DNA of 64,000 nucleotides. Source: DAOTTX01 sp034437515. Its GTDB lineage: Bacteria > Chloroflexota > Anaerolineae > Aggregatilineales > Phototrophicaceae. Within the stretch, counting starts at the first letter, position 1. Each line of letters starts with the position of its first letter. The translations under genes and the position numbers were made by a program. Shown one piece after another: positions 7,995 through 16,839 of the stretch. The DNA lies in the NCBI GenBank assembly GCA_034437515.1, contig DAOTTX010000232.1, forward strand, positions 3,647 to 67,646, read 5' to 3'. The notes under the pieces were generated by a model. It worked only from the letters and a program-made list of their open reading frames with translations. It did not search any database and was not told the origin of the DNA.

Positions 7995-9499
7995 AAATCA
8001 TACTGGTTCCGTTGGATGAACGCCCGGTCAATACACGCTACCCGCAGATGATCGCCGCAATTGCCGGGGTTGAGTTGGTTGTTCCGCCGCCGGAGGTGCT
8101 GCCGGTACAGCGGTCGCCTGCCGATCTCGACAATCTCCATGCGTGGTTACTCGCACAGTCCCCGCCGGATGTGCTGGTCGCCTCCGTGGAGATGCTAACT
8201 AGTGGCGGCCTCATCGCCTCACGGATTTCTGATGATCCGGTTGAAGCACTGCTTGATCGTTTGAAGATACTGGGGAGATTTCAGCAGGTTACCCCTGAGA
8301 CGCAGTTATACGGATTCAGCGTGATTACGCGCATCCCCGATGCCGATAATGCCATCGAAGAACCGGATTACTGGGCGCAGTACGGACGGCGCATCCATCG
8401 CTATTCCCGGTTGATGCACCGCGCCGAGTTCGACCAGTCGGGCTATGACGAACTCGCGGCGACCCGGACCGACATACCGGAGACATACCGGCAGCACTTT
8501 CTACGCCAGCGATTGCGCAACCATCAGCTTAACCTGCATCTGCTGGAAGTCCTCAAACGCGGGTGGTTCGACACCCTGGTGATTAGCTCCGACGATACCA
8601 GCGAGTACGGTATGGGTACGCAGGAGAAGGCATGGATTGCAGCCTGGGCGCGACGCTTTGAATTCCATGACGATCACTTGCTGATGTATCCCGGTGCGGA
8701 CGAGGTCGGTTGTGTGCTGTTGGGTCGCGCCCTGCTGGAGCAAGCATCAAGCAAGCCGACGTTCTACATCCATTACGCCATTGAGGAGGACAGAACACGC
8801 ATTGCCCCTTACGAGGACAGTCCGATCCATGTGACGGTTGAGCGGCAAATCAAGGCATTGAGCGGACAGGTCACATCCGATCTTGATGGGGCTGATTTTA
8901 TCGTGGCGGTAAACACACCCTCACGCATCGATCAGGAATACGTCACCGATGTTCCAGGGCTGGCGGATGAGATCGAACGACGTGCGCCGTACCTGGATAG
9001 GTTTGTGGAACAGGTCGGCGCATGGTGTGGAGTGGGGCGGCGTGTGATCGTCTGTGATGTGGCTTACCCCAATGGCAGCGACCCGAACTTAATCACCGAG
9101 ATGCTGCAATCCGTCGATTTGACCCAACTGGCCGCTTACGGCGCGTGGAACACCGCCGGCAACACCATTGGTACGGCGTTGGCGCAGGGGATAGCATCGC
9201 ACAGGGCAACCTCACGAGAGCAGCAACAGGCACATCAGCGGTTTTTACTGCATCGCTTTATCGAGGATTGGGGATACCAGCACATCGTGCGTAAATCGGT
9301 GCGGGATTGGCTGGAAGCGTCTACGGGTGTACGCGATACCTCACCGGATAACGAGGCTGAGGCGGTTGAGCGCATCCACACCGAACTCTCCGCGCTGTTG
9401 CCGCGTCTGGGTGCGTTGAGTGATGGCTGGCACATCGCATCGGTACGCTTGCCCTGGCACCGCACCTTTGAGATTGACTTTGATTTGGAGCGACGATGA
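7991..9499 (+). CDS. DUF4127 family protein
   Basis: 502 residues, cytosolic, with the family hallmark at the N-terminus MKIILVPLDERPVNTRYP and the SVEMLTSGGLIASR segment near 57-70. Further conserved-looking parts are VISSDDTSEYGMGTQEK (near 195), the PGADEVGCVLLGRAL stretch and AYGAWNTAGNTIGTALAQG (near 380). The biochemical role of the family is not established to my knowledge. Acidic and His-rich motifs hint at a metal-dependent hydrolase or lyase, but that is a guess. It overlaps its neighbours on both sides by ATGA junctions, so its product should act in the same glycan pathway as the mannosidase, ROK kinase and NanE. Confidence 0.82.
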   Translation: MKIILVPLDERPVNTRYPQMIAAIAGVELVVPPPEVLPVQRSPADLDNLHAWLLAQSPPDVLVASVEMLTSGGLIASRISDDPVEALLDRLKILGRFQQVTPETQLYGFSVITRIPDADNAIEEPDYWAQYGRRIHRYSRLMHRAEFDQSGYDELAATRTDIPETYRQHFLRQRLRNHQLNLHLLEVLKRGWFDTLVISSDDTSEYGMGTQEKAWIAAWARRFEFHDDHLLMYPGADEVGCVLLGRALLEQASSKPTFYIHYAIEEDRTRIAPYEDSPIHVTVERQIKALSGQVTSDLDGADFIVAVNTPSRIDQEYVTDVPGLADEIERRAPYLDRFVEQVGAWCGVGRRVIVCDVAYPNGSDPNLITEMLQSVDLTQLAAYGAWNTAGNTIGTALAQGIASHRATSREQQQAHQRFLLHRFIEDWGYQHIVRKSVRDWLEASTGVRDTSPDNEAEAVERIHTELSALLPRLGALSDGWHIASVRLPWHRTFEIDFDLERR

Positions 9500-11289
9500 C
9501 TAAAGACATTCACTGTGATTTTGCCATCATCGGTGGCGGGTTGGGGGGCTGCGCGGCAGCTAAACTCAGGATCGAGCCACCTGTGTTTTCATTTATTATT
9601 ACGGAAAAAACCGACTGGCTCGGCGGGCAGATCACATCACAGGGTGTCTCTGCACTGGACGAACACGCGCATGTCGAGCATTTCGGCGGTACGCGATATT
9701 ACAAACGCTTTCGTTCAGAAGTACGTTGGCGTTACCAGATGGATGGTGCACCAGAAATCATGCATGAAAGTGTGCTGGGGCCGGAGATGCCGCTTAACCC
9801 CGGTAACGGCTGGGTGAGTCGTCTGTGTTTTTTGCCGGAGCGCGCGGTAGAAATCTTACACGGATACATAGCTCCCACTGACCGATTACTGAACGCCGAA
9901 CCCATCGCCGCTGATGTAGAGAACGGCGTGCTTAAATCCGTGACTGTGCAGCAGGACGACGGCGAGCAGTACCGCATTCATGCGAAATATTTTCTCGACG
10001 CGACTGAGCTAGGCGATCTGCTGCCGCTGACCGGCACGCCTTACGTCACTGGCGCAGAATCTCGCGCTGATACCGGCGAACCGGATGCGCCCGACACCGC
10101 CCGCTCCGGTGAAGTGCAGGGCTTCACGTTTCCGCTTGCCGTGGAATACCGCCCCGGTGAAGATCACACCATCGAAAAACCGGCAGGTTACGAGACATTT
10201 CGTGATGAACAGCCTTATACACTGTCTCCAATCGGGCGCGATGGACAGCCGGTGATCTATCGCATGTTCATCGAGAGCGAACAAGGCAACCCGCCTTTCT
10301 GGACGTACCGGCGCATTCATGACGGAACGCTGCTGGGTGGGAATGACATCAGCATGATTAACTGGGGCAGCAACGATTATCACGGTGGGGACATCATCGA
10401 CGCAACAACAGAGGACAAAGCGCGGTATCTGGACGAGGCCAAACGCTTGTCGCTGGGCTTTCTCTACTGGTTGCAAACCGAGTGTCCCCGCGATGAGGGC
10501 GGCTATGGCTATCATGAACTCAAGCTGAGGCCGGACGTCATGGGTACTGAGGACGGCCTCAGCAAAGCGCCTTACATCCGTGAATCACGCCGAATTGTGC
10601 CCTTAAAGCGGATCGTACAGCAGGACATTAGCGCCGATTTCAACGACGGTGCCCGCGCCCGCAACTTCACTGACAGCGTTGGTCTCGGCTGGTACCCGAT
10701 GGATCTGCATCCGTGTGTGGGCAACCCGGATGTAAGCATGTACGCGCCCACACGCCCGTTTCAGATCCCGCTGGGGGCGTTGATCTCGCCACATACGCAT
10801 AATCTGATCGCCGCGTGCAAGAACATCGGCACCACGCATCTGACCAATGGCTCATACCGGCTGCACCCGGTTGAGTGGTCCATCGGGGAGGCGGCGCTGC
10901 ACCTCGCGTTGTTCTGCATTCAAAACGACCTCACGCCGCAGGCCGTCCATGCCGATCCCTGGCTGACGTGGCGCTTGCAGGCGCATCTGGTACGTGCAGG
11001 TTGTCCGACTTTCTGGGTGCTGGATGCGGCGGATGAAACACGTCTCGCCACACAACTCTTACTCGTGCGCGGAGTCATCGTCCCCGGCAGTGACCGCTGG
11101 TACAGTCTGGAAATCAGCCCACATGAACCACTCGGTGACAGCATCGACCTGCACAAGCTGCGCGAAATCGCCGAGGAATGCAACCAGCGCATCCCCGGTA
11201 CAAAGATTGACACCACGCAGATCACAAAGGATGCCACCTGGGCGGCGATCTGTGACCTGTTTCGACCAACCCTATTAGAGTTCGCGTAA
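9496..11289 (+). CDS. FAD-dependent oxidoreductase (FAD_oxidored-type)
   Basis: 597 residues with an N-terminal dinucleotide-binding fold, FAIIGGGLGGCAAA (residues 9-22), an acidic strand end EKTDWLGGQITSQG and the NPGNGWVSRLCF segment typical of this family of large FAD oxidoreductases found in polysaccharide-utilisation clusters. No signal peptide. The start overlaps the DUF4127 stop by four bases. Its substrate is unknown; oxidation of a sugar hydroxyl to a keto group, or redox processing of a released sugar acid, are possible but not shown by the sequence. A second, smaller FAD oxidoreductase occurs at 45642 in another sugar cluster. Confidence 0.83.
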   Translation: MTKDIHCDFAIIGGGLGGCAAAKLRIEPPVFSFIITEKTDWLGGQITSQGVSALDEHAHVEHFGGTRYYKRFRSEVRWRYQMDGAPEIMHESVLGPEMPLNPGNGWVSRLCFLPERAVEILHGYIAPTDRLLNAEPIAADVENGVLKSVTVQQDDGEQYRIHAKYFLDATELGDLLPLTGTPYVTGAESRADTGEPDAPDTARSGEVQGFTFPLAVEYRPGEDHTIEKPAGYETFRDEQPYTLSPIGRDGQPVIYRMFIESEQGNPPFWTYRRIHDGTLLGGNDISMINWGSNDYHGGDIIDATTEDKARYLDEAKRLSLGFLYWLQTECPRDEGGYGYHELKLRPDVMGTEDGLSKAPYIRESRRIVPLKRIVQQDISADFNDGARARNFTDSVGLGWYPMDLHPCVGNPDVSMYAPTRPFQIPLGALISPHTHNLIAACKNIGTTHLTNGSYRLHPVEWSIGEAALHLALFCIQNDLTPQAVHADPWLTWRLQAHLVRAGCPTFWVLDAADETRLATQLLLVRGVIVPGSDRWYSLEISPHEPLGDSIDLHKLREIAEECNQRIPGTKIDTTQITKDATWAAICDLFRPTLLEFA

Positions 11290-11304
11290 ACTACCGGATG
11301 AGCC

Positions 11305-11985
11305 ATGCAGATTGATAAGTTTGTAAATCATGTACGCGGCAAGTTGATCGTCTCCTGCCAGGCGTTGGCAGACGAACCGCTGTACGGCGCACATATCATG
11401 GTGCGGATGGCAGTCGCCGCACAAGAGGGGGGGGCGGTGGCGATACGCGCCAACAGTCCACCCGATGTAGAAGCGATCAAGGCGGCGGTCGATTTGCCCC
11501 TCATTGGCCTGTACAAAGACGGTGATAAAGGTGTTTATATTACGCCGACTGTGCGCCATGCTGTTGAGATGATCGATGCCGGTGCGGATGTGGTCGCGCT
11601 GGATGCCACCCGCCGCCCCCGTGCCAACGGCGATACACTTGCCGAGCAAATCGCCGCTGTCCATGCGCGGGGTAAGCTGGTGCTGGCCGATGTTTCCACG
11701 TTGGAAGAAGCGGTCGCCGCGCAGGACGCCGGTGCCGACCTCGCCGCGCCGACCCTTTCCGGTTATACCGCTTACAGCCCACAGGTTGCCGGGCCAGATT
11801 ATGTATTGATCCAGGCGATGGTGCAGACGCTGACGATACCCGTGATTGCCGAGGGACGCATCCGCACACCAGCGGAGGCGCGGCTGGCGCTTGATTACGG
11901 CGCGGTCGCGGTGGTGGTGGGGTCTGCAATTACCCGTCCGCAGATCATCACTGCACAGTTTGCCAATGCATTGACCAATTTTTGA
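11305..11985 (+). CDS. nanE: N-acetylmannosamine-6-phosphate 2-epimerase NanE
   Basis: 226-residue TIM-barrel protein. Typical NanE features are the N-terminal KLIVSCQALADEPLYG, the PLIGLYK segment, VVALDATRRPRANG, the LVLADVST strand and the PVIAEGRIRTPAEA phosphate-binding stretch. NanE converts ManNAc-6-P to GlcNAc-6-P in the cytosol. It closes the operon that begins with the mannosidase, 15 bp after the oxidoreductase stop. With the upstream ROK kinase it implies that ManNAc, or a derivative of it, is an intermediate. NagA and NagB, which would complete the route to fructose-6-P, are not in the window. The -35 box of the gntR promoter overlaps the stop codon. Confidence 0.93.
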   Translation: MQIDKFVNHVRGKLIVSCQALADEPLYGAHIMVRMAVAAQEGGAVAIRANSPPDVEAIKAAVDLPLIGLYKDGDKGVYITPTVRHAVEMIDAGADVVALDATRRPRANGDTLAEQIAAVHARGKLVLADVSTLEEAVAAQDAGADLAAPTLSGYTAYSPQVAGPDYVLIQAMVQTLTIPVIAEGRIRTPAEARLALDYGAVAVVVGSAITRPQIITAQFANALTNF

Positions 11986-12010
11986 CGAAACGCACAAACT
12001 GATATACACT
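11982..12010 (+). promoter_or_regulatory. Promoter of the gntR gene
   Basis: TTGACG (11982-11987), 17 bp and TACACT (12005-12010). The -35 box overlaps the nanE stop codon and the operator follows 11 bp downstream of the -10 box, between promoter and ATG. Confidence 0.5.
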
Positions 12011-12018
12011 TAGGCAAA

Positions 12019-12034
12019 ATTGGTATAGACCAGT
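12019..12034. promoter_or_regulatory. Second GntR/HutC-type operator (autoregulation)
   Basis: ATTGGTATAGACCAGT with core TGGTATAGACCA at 12021-12032, identical over 12 bp to the site at 3821-3832. It ends one base before the gntR ATG at 12036, so the regulator very probably represses its own transcription. Confidence 0.75.
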
Positions 12035-12035
12035 C

Positions 12036-12812
12036 ATGCTGATGCGCCTTTCTTTAGACTATTTTCGATTGCCTGTAGAGTCCGCATTGCCACTTTACCG
12101 GCAAATACAGCAAAATATTATTGAGTTGATCGATAATGATCTGATCGACAGTGGTGATGCACTGCCGTCAGAGCGTCAACTGAGTGAGGTCTACGGTGTG
12201 AACCGAATGACGGTAAGGCAGGCGGTAGACCGGTTGGTAGAGGCGGGACTGGTACAGCGGCGACAGGGTGCGGGGACGTTTGTCACCGACAGCCGCCCGG
12301 TGCAGAATTTCACACCGACGGTGGTCGGTTTCAGTCAGCGGATGTCTATGGCGGGGATGAATCCCTCGTCGCGCCTGCTGCACCGTGATGTGATCACCTC
12401 GGAGCCGATCATTGCGCATCGTCTGAATACAGCGGCGGATAGCCCGTTAATCATGCTCAAGCGGCTGCGGTTGGTCAACGATGAACCGCTGATGATTGAG
12501 ACATCATACCTTGATGCGGCGATGTTTGCGGATCTGATGCAGATCGACCTGGAAAGCGAGAGTCTTTATCGTATTCTGGAACAGAACTATGGGACGTGCA
12601 TCGTCGAGGCCGAACATACCATGGAGCCGACCCTGCCGACAGCGTTCGAAGCCCATCACCTGGGTATAGAGTGCAGCATGCCAACCCTGTTAATAAGGGT
12701 GCTGGCATATTCGGCGGATCGCGTCCCGGTGGAAGTATCCAAGGGCGTTGTACGTGGAGACCGCTGCCGGTATTTCTTCCGTGTGAACACACGTACACCC
12801 ATTACGAAGTAA
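12036..12812 (+). CDS. GntR-family regulator, HutC/NagR type with UTRA domain
   Basis: 258 residues. Residues about 15-85 form the winged helix (PLYRQIQQNIIELID, ALPSERQLSEVYGVNRMTVRQAVDRL, QRRQGAGTFV), and about 95-250 form a UTRA effector domain (PLIMLKRLRLVNDEPLMIETSYLD). HutC/NagR-type members bind sugar phosphates or amino-acid derivatives; NagR and DasR sense GlcN-6-P or GlcNAc-6-P. The two matching operators, in front of the mannosidase operon and in front of this gene, and the presence of nanE, make an amino-sugar phosphate the likely inducer. The ABC transporter genes begin about 120 bp downstream on the same strand and may be co-transcribed. Confidence 0.93.
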   Translation: MLMRLSLDYFRLPVESALPLYRQIQQNIIELIDNDLIDSGDALPSERQLSEVYGVNRMTVRQAVDRLVEAGLVQRRQGAGTFVTDSRPVQNFTPTVVGFSQRMSMAGMNPSSRLLHRDVITSEPIIAHRLNTAADSPLIMLKRLRLVNDEPLMIETSYLDAAMFADLMQIDLESESLYRILEQNYGTCIVEAEHTMEPTLPTAFEAHHLGIECSMPTLLIRVLAYSADRVPVEVSKGVVRGDRCRYFFRVNTRTPITK

Positions 12813-12931
12813 GGAATAACATCATCATGATGATGATTTCCGCGAGTGTCCGTAAACGAAGGAGGTAAAACCGATCAAAACACGCTGCAACATCCAAAAA
12901 TTAGTCGTTTGAATAGTTAAAGGATAAACAA

Positions 12932-14320
12932 ATGAAACGTTTTACCATACTTCTGGTGATGCTACTGATTTCCAGCATGGTTCTGGGTGCGGTCGGTGCA
13001 CAGGATGATGTGAGGCCGAACCGTGATCTCGATGGCCCGTTTTGGAGCCCGACCGAGGAACAGTACGAGAGCTGGCGCGTGATCGAGGGCGTGGAAGACG
13101 GTGCGGAAATTACCTTCTGGCCCTGGGCGCTGCTGCCGGATTTCGAACCGTATCTGGATCAGGTGATCGAAAACTTTGAAGCCACTTACCCCGGCGTGAC
13201 TGTCATTATGGAAGGGCAGCCTGCTGCCGGTGCACGTGACAACATCCGCAACAGTTTCGCGGCTGGCAACCCACCGGATGTCATCAATGTAAGCGATGGT
13301 TGGGTCGCGGAATTTGCCGAAGCGGGTGTGCTGCTCAATATGGACGAAGCCCTGGGCGACGCCTATCCCGAAATCCGTGACCAATATGTTGACGGTGCAT
13401 GGACGAAGGTCACTTTTGAGGGCGTGACGTACTACATTCCGTGGTATCTATCGCTTTCCAACGCGATGGCCGTTAATGGCATCATCTCTGATGAACTCGG
13501 CATCACTGGTGAAGATATTCCAGACGAATGGGCCGATGCCTATGATTTTGCCTGTGAAGTCCGCGAGCAGAGTGACGGGGCTTATTACGCCTACTCCTTC
13601 GCCTGGGGTGAACTGGCTGGTCTGGGTGTGCTGAATGTGTTCATCGGTGAAGGCATTGATGTCTTCAACGAAGATCGCAGCGAGGTAATCTTCAACGAAA
13701 ACTCGGACGCTGCTGCCATCCTCGATGAGTACAAGCGTCTGCTAGATGAAGACTGCATCCCGCGGGAAAGCCTGACCGACGACGTGCGAGAGATGATCGA
13801 CCGCTTCAGCGTCGGCGACATCCTGCTGCTGCAAACCGGCCCGCAGCTTTTCCGTCTGATTGAGGAAAATAATCCAGAAGTCTTTGAAAGCCTGTTCCTG
13901 GAAAACCAGTTCACCGGCTCCGCCAACATCCGCAGCATCGGCGGTGTGCAGACGCTGGTCATTCCAGAAGCGACGGAATACCCCAACGCGGCGTTGGCTT
14001 TCGCGACCTTCCTGACTAACCCCGAAGTGCAGACCGCCTTCTCACAGGAAGTGCCGATTTACTCCTCCAACCTGGAAAGCTACGAAGATCCGTTCTTCAC
14101 TGAAGGCGGTGAATCGCTGACCGACCAATTGCGTCCGCTGGCGGGTGATTACTTCCGCACGGCGACCAACACCGGCATTCTGGACTTCCCGAACCTCGCC
14201 GAAGTCGAGCAGATTGTCCTGGGTGAATTCCAATCCGCGCTGCTGGGTGTGAAGACCTCGCAGGAAGCATTGGATGACATGGCATCACGCATCAACACGC
14301 TCATCGCCGACGCTGAATAG
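12932..14320 (+). CDS. ABC sugar transporter, substrate-binding protein
   Basis: 462 residues. An N-terminal signal peptide (MKRFTILLVMLLISSMVLGAVGAQ) ends at an AQDD-type junction, without a lipobox Cys. The mature part is a family-1 extracellular solute-binding protein: TFWPWALLPDFEPYLDQVIENF, PGVTVIMEG, AAGNPPDVINVSDGW and the C-terminal AALAFATFLTNPE region are typical. It should capture an oligosaccharide outside the cell and deliver it to the permeases encoded next. An AAAGGAT ribosome site lies upstream of the ATG. Position just after the NagR-like gene suggests uptake of a GlcNAc- or mannose-containing glycan. No ATP-binding subunit is encoded nearby, so a shared MsiK/MalK-type ATPase elsewhere is expected. 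Confidence 0.93.
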   Translation: MKRFTILLVMLLISSMVLGAVGAQDDVRPNRDLDGPFWSPTEEQYESWRVIEGVEDGAEITFWPWALLPDFEPYLDQVIENFEATYPGVTVIMEGQPAAGARDNIRNSFAAGNPPDVINVSDGWVAEFAEAGVLLNMDEALGDAYPEIRDQYVDGAWTKVTFEGVTYYIPWYLSLSNAMAVNGIISDELGITGEDIPDEWADAYDFACEVREQSDGAYYAYSFAWGELAGLGVLNVFIGEGIDVFNEDRSEVIFNENSDAAAILDEYKRLLDEDCIPRESLTDDVREMIDRFSVGDILLLQTGPQLFRLIEENNPEVFESLFLENQFTGSANIRSIGGVQTLVIPEATEYPNAALAFATFLTNPEVQTAFSQEVPIYSSNLESYEDPFFTEGGESLTDQLRPLAGDYFRTATNTGILDFPNLAEVEQIVLGEFQSALLGVKTSQEALDDMASRINTLIADAE

Positions 14321-14340
14321 ACACAATCAGTAAGTTCACG

Positions 14341-14370
14341 AAAGGGGCGAGTTTTCGGACTCGCCCCTTT
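14341..14370 (+). terminator. Hairpin between binding-protein and permease genes
   Basis: AAAGGGGCGAG (14341-14351) pairs perfectly with CTCGCCCCTTT (14360-14370) around an 8-base loop, ending in TTTT. It can terminate part of the transcripts or protect the upstream message, giving more binding protein than permease. A matching hairpin occupies the same place in the second Mal-type operon (25961-25984). Confidence 0.75.
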
Positions 14371-14407
14371 TCATCCAACAGCAAATAGAATTTTAGGGAC
14401 TATTTCG

Positions 14408-15340
14408 ATGAGTAGTATCGCAACCCAGCCATCGGTTGACGAACACGAAAAGGGAAAGCGGCGAGAGCGCATCCGCAGGCATATCGTGGCCTACGGCTTC
14501 ATCGCCCCGGCCTTTTCTTTTCTAATCGTCTTTTTGTTTATTCCGTTAATTGCCGCCATCTATTTGAGCTTTACCGATTATGATCTACTCACCCGCCCGG
14601 AGTGGGAAGGGTTGGATAATTACTGGCGTCTCTTTAATGACCCGTTGTTCTGGCGGGGTCTGCGGAACTCGTTTATCTATCTGGTCGTAACGCCTATTCT
14701 GATCGTGCTGTCGATTGCACTTGCCATCGTGGTCAATCGCAATCTGCGCGGTATTTATATTTTCCGCACAATCTATTACATCCCGGCGGTGACCTCGGTG
14801 GTCGCAGTGGGGATGATCTTTGAATTTGTATTTGCGGAACCTGCCGGTTTGATTAACGGCTTTCTGCGCTCGGTCGGGTTGATCGATCGTCCGATTAACT
14901 TCCTCACCCACCCGGATTACACGTTAATCTCAATTATGCTGGTGACGATCTGGCGCGGGATCGGCTTCTACATGATTATCTTCCTCGCGGCGCTGCAATC
15001 CGTGCCGGAAGAACTGTATGAAGCGGCTGCCATTGATGGGGCCAATCGCTTTCAACAGCACCTTTACGTCACGATACCCGGCATCCGACCGTCGATTATA
15101 TTTGTCGCCATCATCTCGTCGATCTCCGCGCTGAAGGTGTTTGAGGAAATCTGGGTGATGACGGACGGCACCGGCGGTTTGATTGATAGTGCCCTGACGC
15201 TGATGTTTTATCTCTACCGGCAGGGGTTCACCAACCTCGAACTCGGCTACGCGGCGGCGATTGCGGTCGTGTTCTCGTTGATTACGCTGGTCTTCTCTAT
15301 CCTCAATCTACGCTATCTGGAGCGGAATAACGATGTCTAG
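14408..15340 (+). CDS. ABC sugar transporter permease, MalF type
   Basis: 310 residues with six predicted membrane helices; the first begins AYGFIAPAFSFLIVFLFIPL. The EAA loop that contacts the ATPase is LYEAAAIDGANRFQQHLYVTIPGIRPS (residues about 202-228). This is the standard short MalF/UgpA-type inner-membrane subunit. The ATG at 14408 has only a weak ribosome site. The stop overlaps the start of the second permease by eight bases, so the two are translationally coupled and should form a heterodimeric channel for the sugar captured by the protein encoded at 12932. Confidence 0.93.
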   Translation: MSSIATQPSVDEHEKGKRRERIRRHIVAYGFIAPAFSFLIVFLFIPLIAAIYLSFTDYDLLTRPEWEGLDNYWRLFNDPLFWRGLRNSFIYLVVTPILIVLSIALAIVVNRNLRGIYIFRTIYYIPAVTSVVAVGMIFEFVFAEPAGLINGFLRSVGLIDRPINFLTHPDYTLISIMLVTIWRGIGFYMIIFLAALQSVPEELYEAAAIDGANRFQQHLYVTIPGIRPSIIFVAIISSISALKVFEEIWVMTDGTGGLIDSALTLMFYLYRQGFTNLELGYAAAIAVVFSLITLVFSILNLRYLERNNDV

Positions 15341-16394
15341 CCAGGCCCAACGTATACCGAAAACGAGCTATAAAAAACCAGTGCTGATGCGGCTGAGCAC
15401 CTGGTTCGAAACGACCGGCTGGTACATTATCCTAATTTTCTTCGGCTTGCTGACAGTGGTGCCGTTCTTCTGGACGGCGTTGATGAGTGTGCGCCCGAAC
15501 TCTGCTAACGTCTTTCGTCCCAACCAACCGCCGGAAATCATGCCTTACCCTGGTTTGATCGGCTGGGGCGACGGTCAACGTGCTGCCCGCGATACCGGCA
15601 GTTATACGGTGCTCCCCTGGGATGACGACCCTGAAGCGGCTGGTTCTGGCTGGTGGCGTGATTACGGCGCTGGCATCGGTGAGGACATCGAAGGCACGGC
15701 ATTTGAACCGTACATGTTCCCCGCGACGACGGCGAATTACTATCGCGTTTGGACGGATGTTAACCTACCGCGCTACTTTTTGAACAGTTTCATCGTCGCA
15801 GCAGCCGTGGTGCTGTTGCAGTTGTTTACGAGTTCGCTGGCGGCCTATCCGCTTTCAAAGATGCAATTCAAGGGGCGAAACACGGTCTTTTACTTGATTT
15901 TGGCGACGTTGATCTTCCCCGATCAGTTGACGTTGATCCCGACCTATATCATGTCAGTGAATTTGTTTGGGTTTGCGGATACGCTGCACGGTCTGGTAAT
16001 TCCGTTCGGTGCCAATGCGTTTGGTATCTTTTTGCTGCGACAGACGTATCAGGCCATACCGAATGAGATCATCGAGGCGGCACGCATTGACGGGGCCAGT
16101 GAGTTCGGCATCTGGTGGCGCATCCTGCTCCCGTTGATCAAGCCCGGTCTGGCAACGTTGGCGATCTTCAGCTTCGTCGGCTCCTGGAACAGCTTCCTAT
16201 GGCCCCTACTAATGCTCACCGACGAGACGCTGTTCACGCTGCCAATCGGGTTGGCCTTTCTGGAAGGCGCGTTCACCGGCAATCTGCGCACGGTCGCTGC
16301 CGGGGTAATGGTCGCTACCGTACCGATTATCCTGGTATTCCTGATATTCCAGCGGCAGTTTATCCAGGGGCTATCTGGCGCAGTGAAGGGATAA
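15333..16394 (+). CDS. ABC sugar transporter permease, MalG type, with loop insert
   Basis: 353 residues, longer than the usual 270-290. Helix 1 (about 30-52) is followed by an extra hydrophilic, Gly/Trp/Asp-rich stretch (about 57-138) before LPRYFLNSFIVAAAVVLL resumes the ordinary MalG fold. The EAA loop is IEAARIDGASEFGIWWRILLPLIKPG (about 245-270). The insert lies in the first extracytoplasmic loop, where it could contact the binding protein. It ends the ABC operon; 26 bp further on the convergent truncated gene at 16420 terminates. Confidence 0.92.
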   Translation: MSSQAQRIPKTSYKKPVLMRLSTWFETTGWYIILIFFGLLTVVPFFWTALMSVRPNSANVFRPNQPPEIMPYPGLIGWGDGQRAARDTGSYTVLPWDDDPEAAGSGWWRDYGAGIGEDIEGTAFEPYMFPATTANYYRVWTDVNLPRYFLNSFIVAAAVVLLQLFTSSLAAYPLSKMQFKGRNTVFYLILATLIFPDQLTLIPTYIMSVNLFGFADTLHGLVIPFGANAFGIFLLRQTYQAIPNEIIEAARIDGASEFGIWWRILLPLIKPGLATLAIFSFVGSWNSFLWPLLMLTDETLFTLPIGLAFLEGAFTGNLRTVAAGVMVATVPIILVFLIFQRQFIQGLSGAVKG

Positions 16395-16419
16395 GCGTTC
16401 GGCAACACACGGCCTCACG

Positions 16420-16839
16420 TCATGCGTCTGGTGAGATCGCACATCCGGTACGTGACTTCAGGTGCCGGGCGATGCAAGCCATTTGTTCGTCGGGGTGATG
16501 GACGCTGCTCATGGGGCCGCAGAAGGGGTTGATATAGGGGGTGCCGTCTTTATTGAGCACCCAGGTCTCTGGGTGACAGGCGGTGAACATGCTGGGCACT
16601 TTGGGCGCACCCGCTAGCTGCCCGCCCCATCGTGACGGGACGGCGAACAATTTTAAGCCGACTCGCGCAGCTTCCCGGTGGATAACCTCGATGTTTTCAC
16701 GAGCGGCGTAGAGGTCTTGCTCAAAAACGGCAATGGTCACCGCATCGGTGCCCACATCTGCCATCCATATCATGTCCTCACGTACCTGACGAGGGACTAA
16801 GGTGTACATGTGAGCGCGAAAGTAGTAAGCGTTGATCAT
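16420..16839 (-). pseudogene. Truncated conserved protein downstream of GH20
   Basis: 139 codons starting MINAYYFRAHMYTLVP with a four-base overlap (ATGA) to the GH20 stop. The text up to about residue 120 (REDMIWMADVGTDAVTIAV, LFAVPSRWGGQLAGAPKVPS, SVHHPDEQMACIAR) reads like the first part of a TIM-barrel, glycoside-hydrolase-like protein; the sequence then ends abruptly in HLKSRTGCAISPDA with no barrel completion. The stop lies 26 bp from the convergent permease stop. I infer a deletion that removed the C-terminal two thirds, with the last residues read out of unrelated DNA. It may still be translated because it is coupled to GH20. The exact family is not certain. Confidence 0.55.

Noticed and set aside
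11275..12009. Minus-strand open frame (244 codons)
   Set aside because: Mirror of nanE; no family pattern and no start context.
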